The notes beneath the pieces are model-generated. The model saw nothing but the letters and a program-made list of their open reading frames with translations. It had not been told where the DNA came from and did no database searches. This document shows, one piece after another, positions 1 to 10,108 of a stretch of 64,000 nucleotides of DNA. The position numbers and the translations under genes are program-made. Each line of letters begins with the position of its first letter. Position 1 is the first letter of the stretch. Source of the DNA: Azolla caroliniana (taxonomy: Eukaryota; Polypodiophyta); NCBI GenBank assembly GCA_043228905.1, contig JBHGNT010000014.1, positions 10,912,001 to 10,976,000 on the forward strand, given 5' to 3'.

Positions 1-1578
1 CAGTCGGTCCTTCTCCTTTTGCAGCTTTTCTTTTTCTTCTTGCAGTCGGTCATTAGTGGCTCGGCCTTTCCGGAGGCCTTCTTCCATTTTTCGCCTGTCA
101 TCCTCCACCGCTTTCCGCTGCTCCCTTTCTCTTTCCCTTAATGCCTCCTGAGCTTTTAACTCCTCTCGTAAGGTTTCTATTATTTTTTCGGTCTCAGGAC
201 CGGTTTGCAAGGCTACCGGTTCCGGTTCCGGTTCTGGTTGCTTCCTTGTTGTCCTGACCGGCTCGGTGACAACTTGTGCTTGTTGAATTCCTTCCCTTGC
301 CTACAACAGCTCCCCTTGCATTTCCTCGATCTGTGTTCGGAGCGCGACCAACTCTTGAGTTGTTGTATGCGTCAGCTGTTGCCTACACGTTTCTTCTTCC
401 TCTAACTGGTCCGCTACTCCCGATAACTGCTCCGAAAGCCATCTCAGCCATTGTGGCTTTGTGCTTCCTGTGTTGGGGTGGCCTTGCTCACTTCTACTGC
501 TTAACTCAGGCTGTTTTTCCGGCCTTTTCTCTGGCTCCGGCGCTTGTTCATTCTTCTTCTCTGGGATGACCGGTTCTCTGAAGTCCGGCACAACCGGTGT
601 CGGTGGTGCTTCCCTCGGTACGGGTTCCGGTACTGCTTCCGCCTCGGCTACTGGAGGTGATCCTTGCGCCCTCTGCTGAGTTTTGTCAACTGGTGGAGCC
701 GGTCCTTTCGCCCGTCTCTCCCGACCTTGTCTTGCTGGGAGTCTTACCAGTGGTTCGGATGAGTCTTCTGTTTCAGCTTCCTCCTCCGGTGCGGTTACCA
801 GACGGACCTTTTGTATAAAGACCTCTGGTTCCGGTTCCGGCCGTCGCAACGTTATATTAATTGGTTTGAGCGCTACCGGTTCCTCCTCGGCCGATTTCCC
901 TTTGCCTTTTCCTGCCGGTTTTGCCTTTGTTGCCGATTCCTGTTGCTATCGGGATGGTCCTTCCCCCCGCTGTTCTACTTCTTGCTGGGTCAATCCGGGG
1001 GTGTGTTTCTCCAGGATCTGTCGGCGCTTTGTGACCTTTTTCGGCGTCGTCTCCTGCCGACCTCTTTTCTTTTGTGTGATGGGGAGCACCGGTGGGACTA
1101 GCACTATCCCGGCCCATAGCTTTTTTCCTTCCACAAGATTCTTGATGGCCTCCTTCAATCCTTCAGTTATGAAATGGAGCCAGTCTACTTGTAATCCTTC
1201 GTATGCTGCTATTAAGAACGTTGCCCGGTACCTGGCTATGGCTGGGGGACGAGGATTCACGAATCCGTATTCCATCATGGCGCGAGCCACTTCTCCGAAT
1301 AGCAGGTTCTCTCCGCCCTGTGTTCGGTACGCCTTGCTGCTGATAGAACGCTCACGGAAATATTCGAACAGGATTTCACTTGAAGGGTTTTCGATTGTTT
1401 GAAGCCCTCCTGCTTTTATCCCCATGAGCGCCTGCACCGCTCCTTCCGTGATTTCTGATAAATCGATCGATGCTGCCACCTGCTCTGGTTCTGCATGTGG
1501 TGGAGCGTCGGCGATCCGTAGCAATCCTTTTAACCCGTTCTCCCTCATCCATTGGCGTGCCTCCTCCGACAGTACCAT
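1..1578 (-). pseudogene. Accessory ORF 3' of integrase in G1 (partial)
   Basis: One reading frame runs from an ATG at 1578 to the window edge, over 525 codons, broken only by TAG codons at 946-948 and 301-303. Residues 1-170 look globular, with hydrophobic stretches such as LIAAYEGLQVDWLHFI. Then come a basic patch (KKRGRQ, KKVTKRR), a Pro/Glu-rich region (PEPEPE, PEKRPEKQPE) and, from about residue 430, a charged heptad-like coiled coil (EEKEKLQKEKDRL). I do not recognise the family. The N-terminal part loosely recalls 'putative plant transposon protein' domains of Athila/Tat extra ORFs, at low confidence. G2 keeps a related coiled coil and acidic tail, so the full protein probably exceeded 800 residues. 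Confidence 0.7.
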
Positions 1579-1699
1579 TGTTTCGAATTCTTCCTTTGCT
1601 GTCTGTTGTTCAGGATCGGGCTATGTGTGCGTTGTGCGTCGGATCGCTCTTCTGTGCTTCTGCGCCTGTGTGTAGGAAAATTCGTAAAAAGTAAGTCCT

Positions 1700-1850
1700 T
1701 CGCAGGCCTGTGTATTATATAGTGGCTTTTGCCTCGAGCCGCCCTTTTTCGTTTCCCGCGCATGTTCCTCTCCCGCCATAATTAGTATGTCCTTTCTTGT
1801 TTGCCGCGTGTGAGTGCCCACGTTCCATGCTTTAAATAGCAAGTACGCAC
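1700..1850 (-). promoter_or_regulatory. Candidate internal promoter ahead of the G1 accessory ORF
   Basis: Reading the minus strand, a TATA-like block ACTATATAATAC lies at about 1712-1723, roughly 135 nt upstream of the ATG at 1578. A second AT core, CTATTTAAAGC, lies near 1835-1846. The stretch from 1579 to 2014 has no coding potential continuous with either neighbour. The spacing fits a plant TATA promoter with a 5' leader of about 100 nt. That it drives the accessory ORF separately from the LTR transcript is inference. Confidence 0.4.
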
Positions 1851-1954
1851 ACGTCCTTCTTTAATGCATGGCGCCTCTTCGTTGCATGGTGGCGCTCCCA
1901 CCTCTTGTGATCTCCCCATCACTACTATGATTCGCGTCGATTTTGCCCACGTCT

Positions 1955-2012
1955 CTTTTATTTCTTTTTTATTTCTTTTTTTTATTTCTTTTTTTTTCCT
2001 TTGTTTGGACCA
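1955..2012 (-). other. Polypurine/A-rich tract just after the integrase stop
   Basis: On the minus strand, about 55 nt of almost pure purine (runs of A with scattered G, units like AAAAAAGAAATA) follow the integrase stop codon at 2015. It could be a central polypurine tract, a slipped A/G-rich repeat, or a poly(A)-like relic from a captured transcript. No copy survives in G2, where this region is deleted. Confidence 0.5.
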
Positions 2013-2014
2013 CG

Positions 2015-3095
2015 TCATTTGTTGGTCCCCCCCGATTTGTTCGGGTCGGTTCGCGTTGATACCGGATCCTTCTGTCGGTTTTCCCGGATAGTCTTTGTCA
2101 ATATCGGTGTTGGTTCTTCCTCGGTCCGAATATCTTCAGCAGCGTCTGTCGGTGTCAGTTCCTCATCTTGCCGGATTTCCGGGTTTTGCTTGAACGGGTT
2201 GGCTGGCATATTCCCCTTATACGACTTTAGCCGAAACCCATTTACCCACTTATCGATGACATCTCCAGACAACGTGCCGAGCTGATACGACCCATTGTAC
2301 TCCTTGGTGATCCAGAACGGTCCGGTCCACCGAAACCGCAACTTTCCCGGCATGTTCCCCATCCGTGTCTGGAATAGTAGCACCGGTTTCCCGACTTCGA
2401 ACTCCTTTTCGTTGCCACGCCAGTGTCGGTCCACGAAAGCTTTTCTCCTCCTTTGCTCCAGTTCGAGTTGTAGTAAGCTGGCTATTCGGTATTCTTCTAA
2501 TTCCAACAACGTCGCCAGCCGGATTCGTTCAGACTCCTTCTCACTTAAGCGCTCCTTTACCTGAATCCGTAAGCTGATGATCTGGAACTCTACCGGCATG
2601 ACCGCTTCTAAACCGAATGCTAGTCGGAACGGGGTTGTCCGGATGCTGGTTTTGTACGTTGTTCGGTACACCCATAGCGCGCTTTGCAATTTCGTATCCC
2701 AGTCGGTCCGGTTCTCGTTGACAATTTTTCGTAGGATGTTCTGTAGAGTTTTGTTCGTTGATTCCGCTAGTCCATTGGCTTGAGGGTAGTAGGGAGTACT
2801 CCTTTTATGTACCACCGTGTAAAATGACGTCAGGCTTTCTACTACCTGCCCGAGAAAATGTCCTCCTTGGTCACTTATAAGCTCGATCGGGCATCCATAC
2901 CGGCACCATATGCACTTGTACAGGAACTTTGCCGTGGACGCGGCCGTGTTGTCCTGTAAGGCCTTTGCTTCTACCGATTTGGTGCAATAGTCGGTCGCCA
3001 CTATGACATACCGATTTCCGGTTCGCATTGCCTGTGGCTTGAAGGGACCGACAAAGTCCAAACCCCAGTTTTGAAACAGTTCCACGGCAAGACCG
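2015..3095 (-). pseudogene. Integrase of G1
   Basis: The frame carries the Gypsy integrase core. The first catalytic Asp lies in ATDYCTK, the second in LISDQGGHF, and the Glu in NGLAESTNKT, with spacing expected for D,D(35)E. The C-terminal region (VGKPVLLFQTRMGNM, RWTGPFWITKEY) is the usual tail. No chromodomain follows; the protein ends with a polar tail (GGTNK). A 1-nt deletion near 3095, compared with G2, shifts it out of the RNase H frame. Apart from this shift it reads clean, which suggests fairly recent decay. Confidence 0.85.
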
Positions 3096-4155
3096 GGTGG
3101 TGTGGCATCTGGGCCTGCTCCGTGGGTTGGCCCAGTCGTTGACACAAATCGCATTCTCTGCTATACTTCACGGCATCTTTTAGGGTGGTAGGCCACCATA
3201 GTCCGCTCTGCCATATTTTCCGAGCGGTTGCGTCGCCGGCATAATGCCCGCCGGAAATTCCACAGTGGGCTTCCCTGAGGATTAAATCCTTCTCATCGCT
3301 CCGCACTGCTCGTCTCCAGATGCCATCTACCCCCTTGTGATAGAGGGTGTCTCCAACCAGGCAGAAATGTCTGCTTCTTACTGCTACCCTTTTCCTTTCA
3401 TCGCGGTCCATGTTCTCCGGGGGTACTCCGGTGCTCAGGAACTGATGCATCTCAGTTAGCCACGTGTCTTCATCGGCTACCGTTGCATCCGTTGCCGGTT
3501 TCGTCGTGATCCGGAACAACTCGGCGTCGGGGAACTCATCCTGGACGCCGTCCCCTACTTCTCCGGATTCGAGTCTGCTTCGGTAGTCCACTACCGCATG
3601 CTGCGCCCCGGGTTGGTGGAAAATGTCGAATTCAAATTCCTGTAACAGCAGTGTCCATCGTGCAATTTTTCCCATCAGGGATGTCTTCGAGACTAGGTAG
3701 AGTAGTGCCGAATGGTCGACATAGAAGGAAAACTTCCTTCCGAGCAGATAGTGTCTGTACTTTGTGACACTATACACCATTCCCAATGCCTCGCGTTCCG
3801 TCGTGGAGTAGTTCCGTTCGGCTTTTGAGAGTTTCCGGCTTGCGTAGTACACCGGTCGGTACCATTTCGGCTCCGTGAGTTGCATCATAACACTGCCGAT
3901 TGCTACGTCCGACGCGTCGACGAAGACGTGAAAGCTTTTACTCCAATCCGGCGGTTGCACCACCGGAGCTTGCGACAGCATAACCTTCAACGCTTGGTAG
4001 GCTTTCTCCTCCGTCTCCGCCCATAGGAAGGGTACCCTGTGTACGGCGGTATGTAATGGTGTAGCGAAGTCTGCGAGGTGTGGTATCATCCGGCTATGCC
4101 ACCTTATTTGGCCCAGGAACCGGCTTAAAGCCTTTGCGTTATTTCGTGCTGGTGC
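3096..4155 (-). pseudogene. RNase H and integrase zinc-binding region of G1
   Basis: The RNase H domain shows FVDASDVAIGS (Asp), TTEREALGMVYS (Glu) and YVDHSALLYL (Asp), the usual catalytic set of Gypsy RNase H. It is followed by a linker and by the HHCC zinc finger of integrase (HCGISGGHYAGD, CDLCQRLGQP). It joins the RT frame, separated only by the TAG at 4156-4158 (GAG in G2). The frameshift near 3095 cuts it from the integrase core. Confidence 0.87.
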
Positions 4156-5034
4156 CTAGAGAATCAACTTGACTTTATCCGGATCTACCGCGATTCCTTC
4201 CTTACTCACCACGTGCCCTAGTAAGTTGCCGCTTGCCACTCCAAAGACGCACTTGGCCGGGTTCAGACTTAACCGGTACTCGCGGCACTTCTCCAAGCAG
4301 AGCCGGAGGTGATCGAGATGCTCTCCGTGCCGGCTGTAGACCGCGAAATCGTCAAGGAAGACTTGCATAAAACCGGGGATATATTCCCCGAAAATTTCCA
4401 TTATTATCCTTTGAAAGGTCGTTGGAGCCGTCTTTAGTCCAAACATCATCACGACCGCGACGAACACGCCCCATTCCGTAACGAACACTGTCTTCTCCTG
4501 GTCAGCCGGGTTCATTCGTATTTGGTTGTAGCCGCTAAATCCATCCAGGAAGCTGTAAACTTCGTGGCCGGCTACCGCATCTAACACCCTGTCCGTAAAT
4601 GGTAGTGGAAACGCATCGGTCACTGTTGCGGCATTTAGTTTGCGATAATCCACGCATACCCGGATTTTGCCGTTCTTTTTCAAGACCACCACTATCGGAC
4701 TCAGCCAGGTTGCCTGCTTGACCGGTCGGATAAATCCGACCCGGAGGAGCTTATCAATTTCCTCCTTCACCTCCGCCGCATAATTCGGATTCATCCGGTA
4801 CCTGCGTTGAGGGATCGGTTTCGCGTCCGTACTTAGGTGAATTTGGTGCTGATAGAGCTGGGGGTCCAGCCCTCGCATGTCTTCGTACGACCACGCGAAC
4901 ACATCCTTGAAGTCTGTTAATAATGCTACCATTGCCTTCTTTTCTTCCTTCGGCAATTCCTTTGCGACATTTACCGGTCGGGGCTTGTCTGTTGTGCCAA
5001 GGTCCACCTCCTCTAGTTGGGATGCTTTTACCCT
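4156..5034 (-). pseudogene. Reverse transcriptase of G1
   Basis: This is a Ty3/Gypsy RT with fingers (WLSPIVVVLKKNGKIRVCVD, YRKLNAATVTDAFPLPF), palm (YSFLDGFSGYNQIRM) and catalytic box VFLDDFAVY. The box that most Gypsy RTs read as VMPFGL reads VMMFGLKTAPTTFQ here, as it also does in G2 and G3. A TAG at 5035-5037 separates it from protease; G2 has CAG there. A TAG at 4156-4158 ends it. It acted in cytoplasmic particles to copy element RNA. Confidence 0.9.
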
Positions 5035-5037
5035 CTA

Positions 5038-5845
5038 GGATATCGTCATTTCCCTTTCTAGGGATTCCTGCGCTTGTCGCAGTTCCCGGATTGCCGCTTG
5101 GTCCGGTTCATCCGGCGTCGTAATGTACGGTTCTACTGCCGCCGTAATATCCACCTCAAATAGTGGGACGATTCGTGGGTGTTCCTCGAGGTACCGCTCG
5201 ACTTCCTCGTCCGGTAATCCCTCCAACATGTTGATGCTTTCCGCATACAATGGAGTTGCTTCCTTACTGGCGATCACCCGTAGTTGCGTCGTTACTCGTA
5301 CCTTTGTTTTCCCTCGCTGGAATGTGATCATGTTCTTTTGCCAATTCTGCTTGATATGCGCCGTTCGCAGCCATGGTCGTCCTAGCAGTAGGGGGTACGC
5401 ACCTTGTACATTCAGCTGCAGCACCACGGCCGATATCCGGAATACGTGGCCTCCAATCGTTACTTCCAAATCCCGGATAAGCCCGGTCGGTCGGATTGTG
5501 CTGGTATCCGCCATGCGTAACCAGAAGGGGCATGGTTCCCATTGCCGGATGCCCAGGTTATCGCATGTCTGTCGGCTGATGACATTTACCCCGGAGCCTC
5601 CGTCAATAATCGTTCCAGCAATTTCCTTTCCTTTCACGATTGTCGTGATCGCAGGGCTAGTTGTATCGACCACCGCTGGTCCTTCTTCCGGATTGGAGAA
5701 GAATGCCGGTGCTGGCGTCGGCTTTGGTTTGCTCACGGATGCCTGTAAGTCTGCCGTAAACCGTGGCACCAACTGTAGTAGCCGTGCTAATGGCAGCACG
5801 ATTTGACAGTCCTGTAGCGCTTGCCACGTCGGGTTTTCTCCTGGC
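5038..5845 (-). pseudogene. Aspartic protease region of G1
   Basis: The active-site motif is IIDGGSGVNVIS, a DGGSG version of the retropepsin DS/TG loop, followed by the flap-like region and LLGRPWLRTAHIKQNW. It would release Gag, RT and integrase from the polyprotein. It lies between the third zinc knuckle and RT. A 1-nt indel near 5845 throws it out of frame with gag; G2 keeps one frame through this junction, so gag and pol were originally one polyprotein. Confidence 0.82.
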
Positions 5846-7883
5846 TGTATGATTTTTCGTCTTTTGGCATATTTTGGTCTCTTACTTCTACCGCATTCTG
5901 TTCATTGGCCTCCTTGATCCATTGCGCCGCTTGTTTTCTAATTGCCTCCTGGGCTTTCCACTCGGCGGTCTTTCCCTTTGACCGGGTTGTGACCTGCTGT
6001 ACTTCTGTTATTTCGGCTATAACCATGTTGACTGCCGGCTGCTTGTCATTGGTTTTGCTTGGGAATTGGTTACTATAATGGCCTTCCTTACGGCAGTAAT
6101 AACAGTACACCTTGTGACTGTTGCTCGTTTCTCCTTTGTCCCCGGTTTGGAGTGTGGGTATGCTTCAGCGGTCGTCTTCGGTTTTTCGGTTATCCGGTAC
6201 CGATACCGGGTTGTCATTCCTCGCTGCCTCCCGACGTTCCTCTCTTCGGAAAAATCCACGCTTCTGATTCCGTCGGAAATTTCGGTTCCCTTGTCGCCTC
6301 TCTTCTCTGCGTCGTTCGTATTCCGGGGATTCGTCTCGGTCGTACCGGTCCCGGGGGTAGCTATCTCTGCGTTTCTCCTCTCGGTCATAGTTATCGCGTC
6401 TTCTATCAGCGTATCTGTTACCGCGTTCGCGTTGGTAGTGGTCGTCTCTCCGGAATCGATCCTCATCCGGGTTCTGATTGCGCGGTTCTATGTGTCGAAC
6501 CCGTGCTGCCTGCCGATTTAACAGGTTATATTCGCATCGGTCCATTGTATGGGCTCGAGAATTGCAGATCATACATTGTGTCCACAGGGTGCAGTCTACT
6601 TTTGAGTGGCCCGAATTTAGGCATGTTGTGCATTTTAAGGCCTGTCGGAACCTCAGGTCTTCCTCCTTCGGGAGTGCCCGGTGTAACATCCCCATCGACA
6701 AGAGGGGGCTAGTCTTGTCCATTTCTAAAACCCGATCAATAACTTGGTCCATTGTGCTGGTGTGGAAATCAAGGACTCCGCACATTGTTCGAAGTGGCTC
6801 TTTCAGGGCGGCCAAAAAGACTGCTTTGGCTTCGTCTTCGGGTGGTGCTCTCGTCAGTTGGCTGTGCAGGGTCTGAAACCGAATGATGAATTGGGGCACA
6901 GTCTCGTTCTCTTCCTGCCGGGTGGTGTAGAACTGCCCGACCAATTCCCTTTGCTCAACTTGTCTGTGAAAAAGCCTGAGGAATCTGGCCTTCAAGGCAT
7001 CGAATGTGGCAAAGCTGCCCGGTAAGTGCTTTGCGTGCCATCGGGCCGCCGGTCCTTCTAAGGTTATGCCGAATTCGGCGACTTTGGATCGTTCGGCTTC
7101 GGGCTCCGTCAGTCTTTGGGAGACATGGTTGGCTTCCCATGTTTGGAGGAATGCGTACACGTGTGCCTCCGCGTCGGGCTCATCCCGGTACTTTGGGTAT
7201 GGGTACGACATCGTGTCGTCCAACTGACTCTCCTGCTTTCTGTCCGTTGTTGGCGTCGGTGTGAGAACCTTTGGTTCCTCTGCGGTTGGTGCCGGTATCC
7301 GCTCCTTCAGTTCCTCCGCGGGTGTTGCCGGTGTCTGGTCCTTTGGTTCCTCCGCGGGTGTTGTCGGTATCCGCTCCTTCGGTTCCTTCGCGGGTGTTGT
7401 CGGTATCCGCTCCTTCGGTTGCTTCTCGGGTGTTGTCGGTATCCGGTCAGCCTCCCTCGGCGATTGCCGGTCACCGAACTCCAAGGTTATTTCTTCCTCT
7501 AGCTTCGGTGTTACTGAGTCTTCCGACCCCTCTTCCCCCGGGTCATTTGGTGTGTCGTGGCTGCTTTTATACCGGGGCGCAACGCTTCCGTCGCTTTCCG
7601 ACTCCGCCTCAAGTGTTGCGAATGCTTCCGAGTCCCCGTCGCCCCCGGCGAGCGTCTGTAGTATCGTTTCCGCCTCTTGCAGGCTTGTTATGCTACTTCC
7701 TTCATTGGGGATTGGCAGAACCCGGAACTGCAGTGCTTCTTCTGCGACTCTCCTAAGAGTTTTGGAGAATGACCGATCCCGCCGGATCTCGTCGACGGCT
7801 TGCTGCAGGGCTTCCCGTCGTTGCTTTCGTTCGGTGTATCGTCTCCCTCGTTCGGTGATGTGGTCGTCGTTTGGTCTAGACAT
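5846..7883 (-). pseudogene. Gag of G1
   Basis: Translation would start at the ATG at 7883, shortly inside the 5' LTR; G2 has the same start. Residues 1-250 are a polar extension with about five copies of a 12-residue unit like IPTTPAEEPKER (near 7240-7450). Then comes the retrotransposon Gag core (MSYPYPKYRDEPDAEAHV; FYTTRQEENETVPQF). Two CCHC knuckles follow in tandem, CTTCLNSGHSKVDC and CMICNSRAHTMDRC, then an Arg/Asp-rich stretch. After a TGA near 6165 (CGA in G2) a third knuckle region appears as CYYCRKEGHYSNQF, with its last Cys changed to Phe. Confidence 0.83.
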
Positions 7884-7915
7884 CCATCCCCCGGTTGTCC
7901 TCTGCACTTTGCAGG

Positions 7916-7935
7916 AATCGTGGTCGCCAAAATAG
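7916..7935 (-). promoter_or_regulatory. Candidate primer binding site of G1
   Basis: Immediately inside the 5' LTR the minus strand reads CTATT then TTGGCGACCACGATT. The TGGCGAC start, a few bases from the LTR, is where Gypsy elements pair with a tRNA 3' end. The same sequence adjoins the G2 5' LTR at about 23123-23142. I cannot assign the tRNA. Confidence 0.45.
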
Positions 7936-8326
7936 TGTTGTCTGCCTGGCCGGACTAGCCTCAACACAGGTGTCTATCCGACACTTCTCCAAAGGGGTGG
8001 TAAGGATTGGATGCTAGGTTACACGCGTAAGATGATTACAATTAAGCACAGACGGTAAACAATAAGAAGATACAGATAAACACGCAATAATTACTTTTGT
8101 ATTACTTCCGTCAAAGCCTTTTACAAATCATCGGATCCTTTTATAGGCATCCGGCAAGGTTACAATCGGTGCGCTTAGGCAACCGACATCCGAATCGGTC
8201 TGGATCCGGATCGGTACAACTGTACCGGATCCGTCCCTCCGAATAATAATTCTACTATTATTTACTTCCTATTATCCGATCCGACTCCGCCTTCCCACTT
8301 GTCCTTGCTCTTCTGTCCGGCCAACA
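7936..8326 (-). repeat. 5' LTR of G1 (391 bp)
   Basis: On the minus strand it starts TGTTGGCCGGACAG and ends GGCAGACAACA. Related copies are the G2 LTRs at 16944-17332 and 23143-23531 (389 bp each). A TATA box CTATAAAAGG lies near 8137-8146. An imperfect palindrome built on GGATC-GGTAC / GTACC-GGATC lies about 60-90 nt upstream of it. The 8327-8331 flank is AATAG; its partner would be off-window. Confidence 0.92.
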
Positions 8327-9255
8327 AATAGCGTCACTATCTTCTCTCTCTTCTTTTTTTTCGTAACGATTACATAGAATACTATTTTTACACTATAATA
8401 CAAGTGGGGCCGTCTACTTACTTTGCGGATTCTCCAGCTTTGTCCTGTCTAGCGGGGAATGGGTTAGGTGACATAGGTCCAAAATAAGGTTTTAAGAGAA
8501 ACCCATTCACTTTTTGACGTAACACTTCCCCGACTAATGTGCCAAGTTGAAACGTTCCCTATAGTGCTCCCACTATCCAGTACGGGCTTGTCCAACGGAA
8601 TTTTAATTTTCCTGGTATATGCCCCATGCGTGTTTGGAAAACTAATACCGCTTTCCCAACCATAAATTCTTTTTCACGCGTATGCCGGTGTTTGGTCCAC
8701 GAATGCTTTGCGTTGTCGCTGTTCATGCTCTAATATGGCCATACTACGTAACCTTGTTTCTCCTAGTTCTAACAGTTGTTGTAACCGTACTTGTTCGGAT
8801 CTGCCCTCCGGTAGCCAGGCTCGTACTTGAATCCGCAAACTAGGTACCTGGAATTCGACTGGCATCACGGCCTCTAGACCAAATGCTAGCCGGAAAGGCG
8901 TTGATTGTATGCAAGTCTTATAGCTGGTACGACATGCCCAGAGCGCGTTGTGCAATTTGGTATCCCAATTCGTTCTGTTCTCATTGACTATCTATTTGAG
9001 GATAGTTTGTAGGGTTTTTTTCGTAGATTCTGCCAAACCATTTGCCTGAGGGTAATACAACGTACTTTTTTTGTGAACCACGACGTAATGTTGGGTCAGT
9101 TCACTGATGACCGTATTGAGGAAGTGACTCCCTTGGTCACTAATGAGCTGGATAGGGCAGCCGACACAACACCAGATGTGTTCGTAAAGGAATTTCGTCG
9201 TGACTGCCGCAGTATTCTTGCGTAGTGGTTTCGCTTCTACCCACTTGGTACAGTA
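8327..9255 (-). pseudogene. Integrase core and C-terminus of G3
   Basis: The frame shows DYCTKWVEAKPL (first Asp), LISDQGSHF (second Asp), QANGLAESTKKTLQ (Glu), then the tail LAFGLEAVMPVEF and a C-terminal region ending near 8420. Stops near 8960-8991 and a frameshift near 8680 break it. The last ~95 bp (8327-8420) before the G1 LTR are non-coding. Copia A lies directly in front of the first catalytic Asp codon. Confidence 0.8.
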
Positions 9256-9260
9256 ATCTG

Positions 9261-10078
9261 TGTTGGGAGACAAGTCCCTCCGGATGGGAAGGGAGAAGAA
9301 CAATGCCGACAAACAAACTCGGCCAAGGCCGATAGGCCGAAGCCGAAACGGTATGAGGAGTACCCGGCTACGAAGAGCCGGATGGTGCAGGCCCGGTGCG
9401 AACCGGATGAGGAGTACCCGGCTACGGAGAGCCGGATGGTGCAGGCCCGGTGCGAACCGAATGAGGAGTACCCGGCTACGGAGAGCCGGATGGTGCAGGC
9501 CCGGTACGAACCGGATGAGGAGTACCTGGCTACGGAGAGCCGGATGGTGCAGGCCCGGTACGAACCGGATGAGGAGTACCCGGCTACGGAGAGCCGGATG
9601 GTGCAGACCCGGTATGAACCGGAGGAAGAGACATATTCGTAAATATGTTTCTGAGAGCCCATCGTGGCTATATTTGTAAATAGCCGAAAAGTCAGATTAG
9701 TATAAATATGATTTAGGGCAGACTTTTAGAATGTGGTTGTTATTTTCTTGTTGATGTAAGAAAAGAGAGAGTGCGTAACTGTACACAGAGAGAGAGAGAG
9801 ACGAGGTCGTTGCCTCTGTTGTAACCGCCGCCTGTGGTGAAGATCGTGAGTCCGAGGTCGTTGCCTCCGAGTACTCACAGTTATGTACATTCATACATAG
9901 TGACAGTTTGCAGCCTGTGGGCTGCTGTGGTTTTTCCCCTAGTTTGGGGTTTTCCACGTTAATCTCCTGTGTACCATTTCTCTTCTCTGTGTCGTGTTTC
10001 ATTACCTATTTTTCTGTGTATGAAAAGAAGCTCGGTTGTGGCCAAGCTTAGGGCATAAGGGGTGTTGGATTCCCGTCA
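9261..10078 (+). repeat. 5' LTR of Copia A
   Basis: It starts TGTTGGGAGACAAG and ends TTCCCGTCA. It holds five copies of a 54-bp repeat (9355-9624), a TATA-like AGTATAAATATG near 9699 and a GA microsatellite near 9790. It has the same length as the 3' LTR, with scattered substitutions. Confidence 0.95.
9355..9630. repeat. 54-bp minisatellite inside the Copia A 5' LTR
   Basis: Units begin GAGGAGTACCCGGCTACGG at 9355, 9409, 9463, 9517 and 9571. Since 54 is divisible by three, both strands stay open across the array (for example EEYPATESRMVQ on plus). There is no sign that it is translated. Confidence 0.95.
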
Positions 10079-10108
10079 AGTGGTATCAGAGCAAAATCGA
10101 CACAGAAA
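10079..10108 (+). promoter_or_regulatory. Primer binding site of Copia A
   Basis: TGGTATCAGAGC lies two bases after the 5' LTR end. It is complementary to the 3' end of initiator methionine tRNA, the usual primer of plant Copia elements. The gag ATG follows at 10109. Confidence 0.92.

Larger units (their letters stand above)
1..8326 (-). mobile_element. Ty3/Gypsy element G1 (Tat-like), partial, with 3' accessory ORF
   Basis: On the minus strand the order is 5' LTR (7936-8326), primer-site region, gag, protease, RT, RNase H, integrase, a spacer, then a long accessory ORF that leaves the window at base 1. The protease-RT-RNase H-integrase order is that of Ty3/Gypsy. There is no chromodomain after integrase, and the extra ORF 3' of pol recalls the Tat/Athila branch; the lineage is inferred from memory. 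The 3' LTR is outside the window. G1 resembles G2 (16944-23531) closely along gag-pol. Stops and frameshifts throughout make it non-functional as written. Its LTR abuts G3 sequence at 8327, so G1 probably inserted into G3. Confidence 0.88.

Noticed and set aside
683-1402. Plus-strand open frame of about 240 codons
   Set aside because: It is the antisense shadow of the G1 accessory ORF; low-complexity Ser/Gly composition and no recognisable domain.
5123-5806. Plus-strand open frame opposite the G1 protease, repeated at 20071-20994 in G2
   Set aside because: Both lie exactly antisense to protease and share its codon pattern. Some plant Gypsy elements have genuine antisense ORFs, but those lie between pol and the 3' LTR, not over protease.
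7261-7935. Ser/Val-rich plus-strand ORF opposite gag
   Set aside because: It is generated by the 36-bp repeat on the opposite strand; composition only.
7931-8331. AATAG on both sides of the G1 LTR, like a solo-LTR duplication
   Set aside because: The inner AATAG is part of the element's own leader, since G2 has it in the same place; only the outer one can be target sequence.
9237-9662. Repeat proteins encoded on either strand of the Copia LTR minisatellite
   Set aside because: The 54-bp period is divisible by three, so frames stay open by chance. There is no start context or partner gene, and the frame changes between copies.
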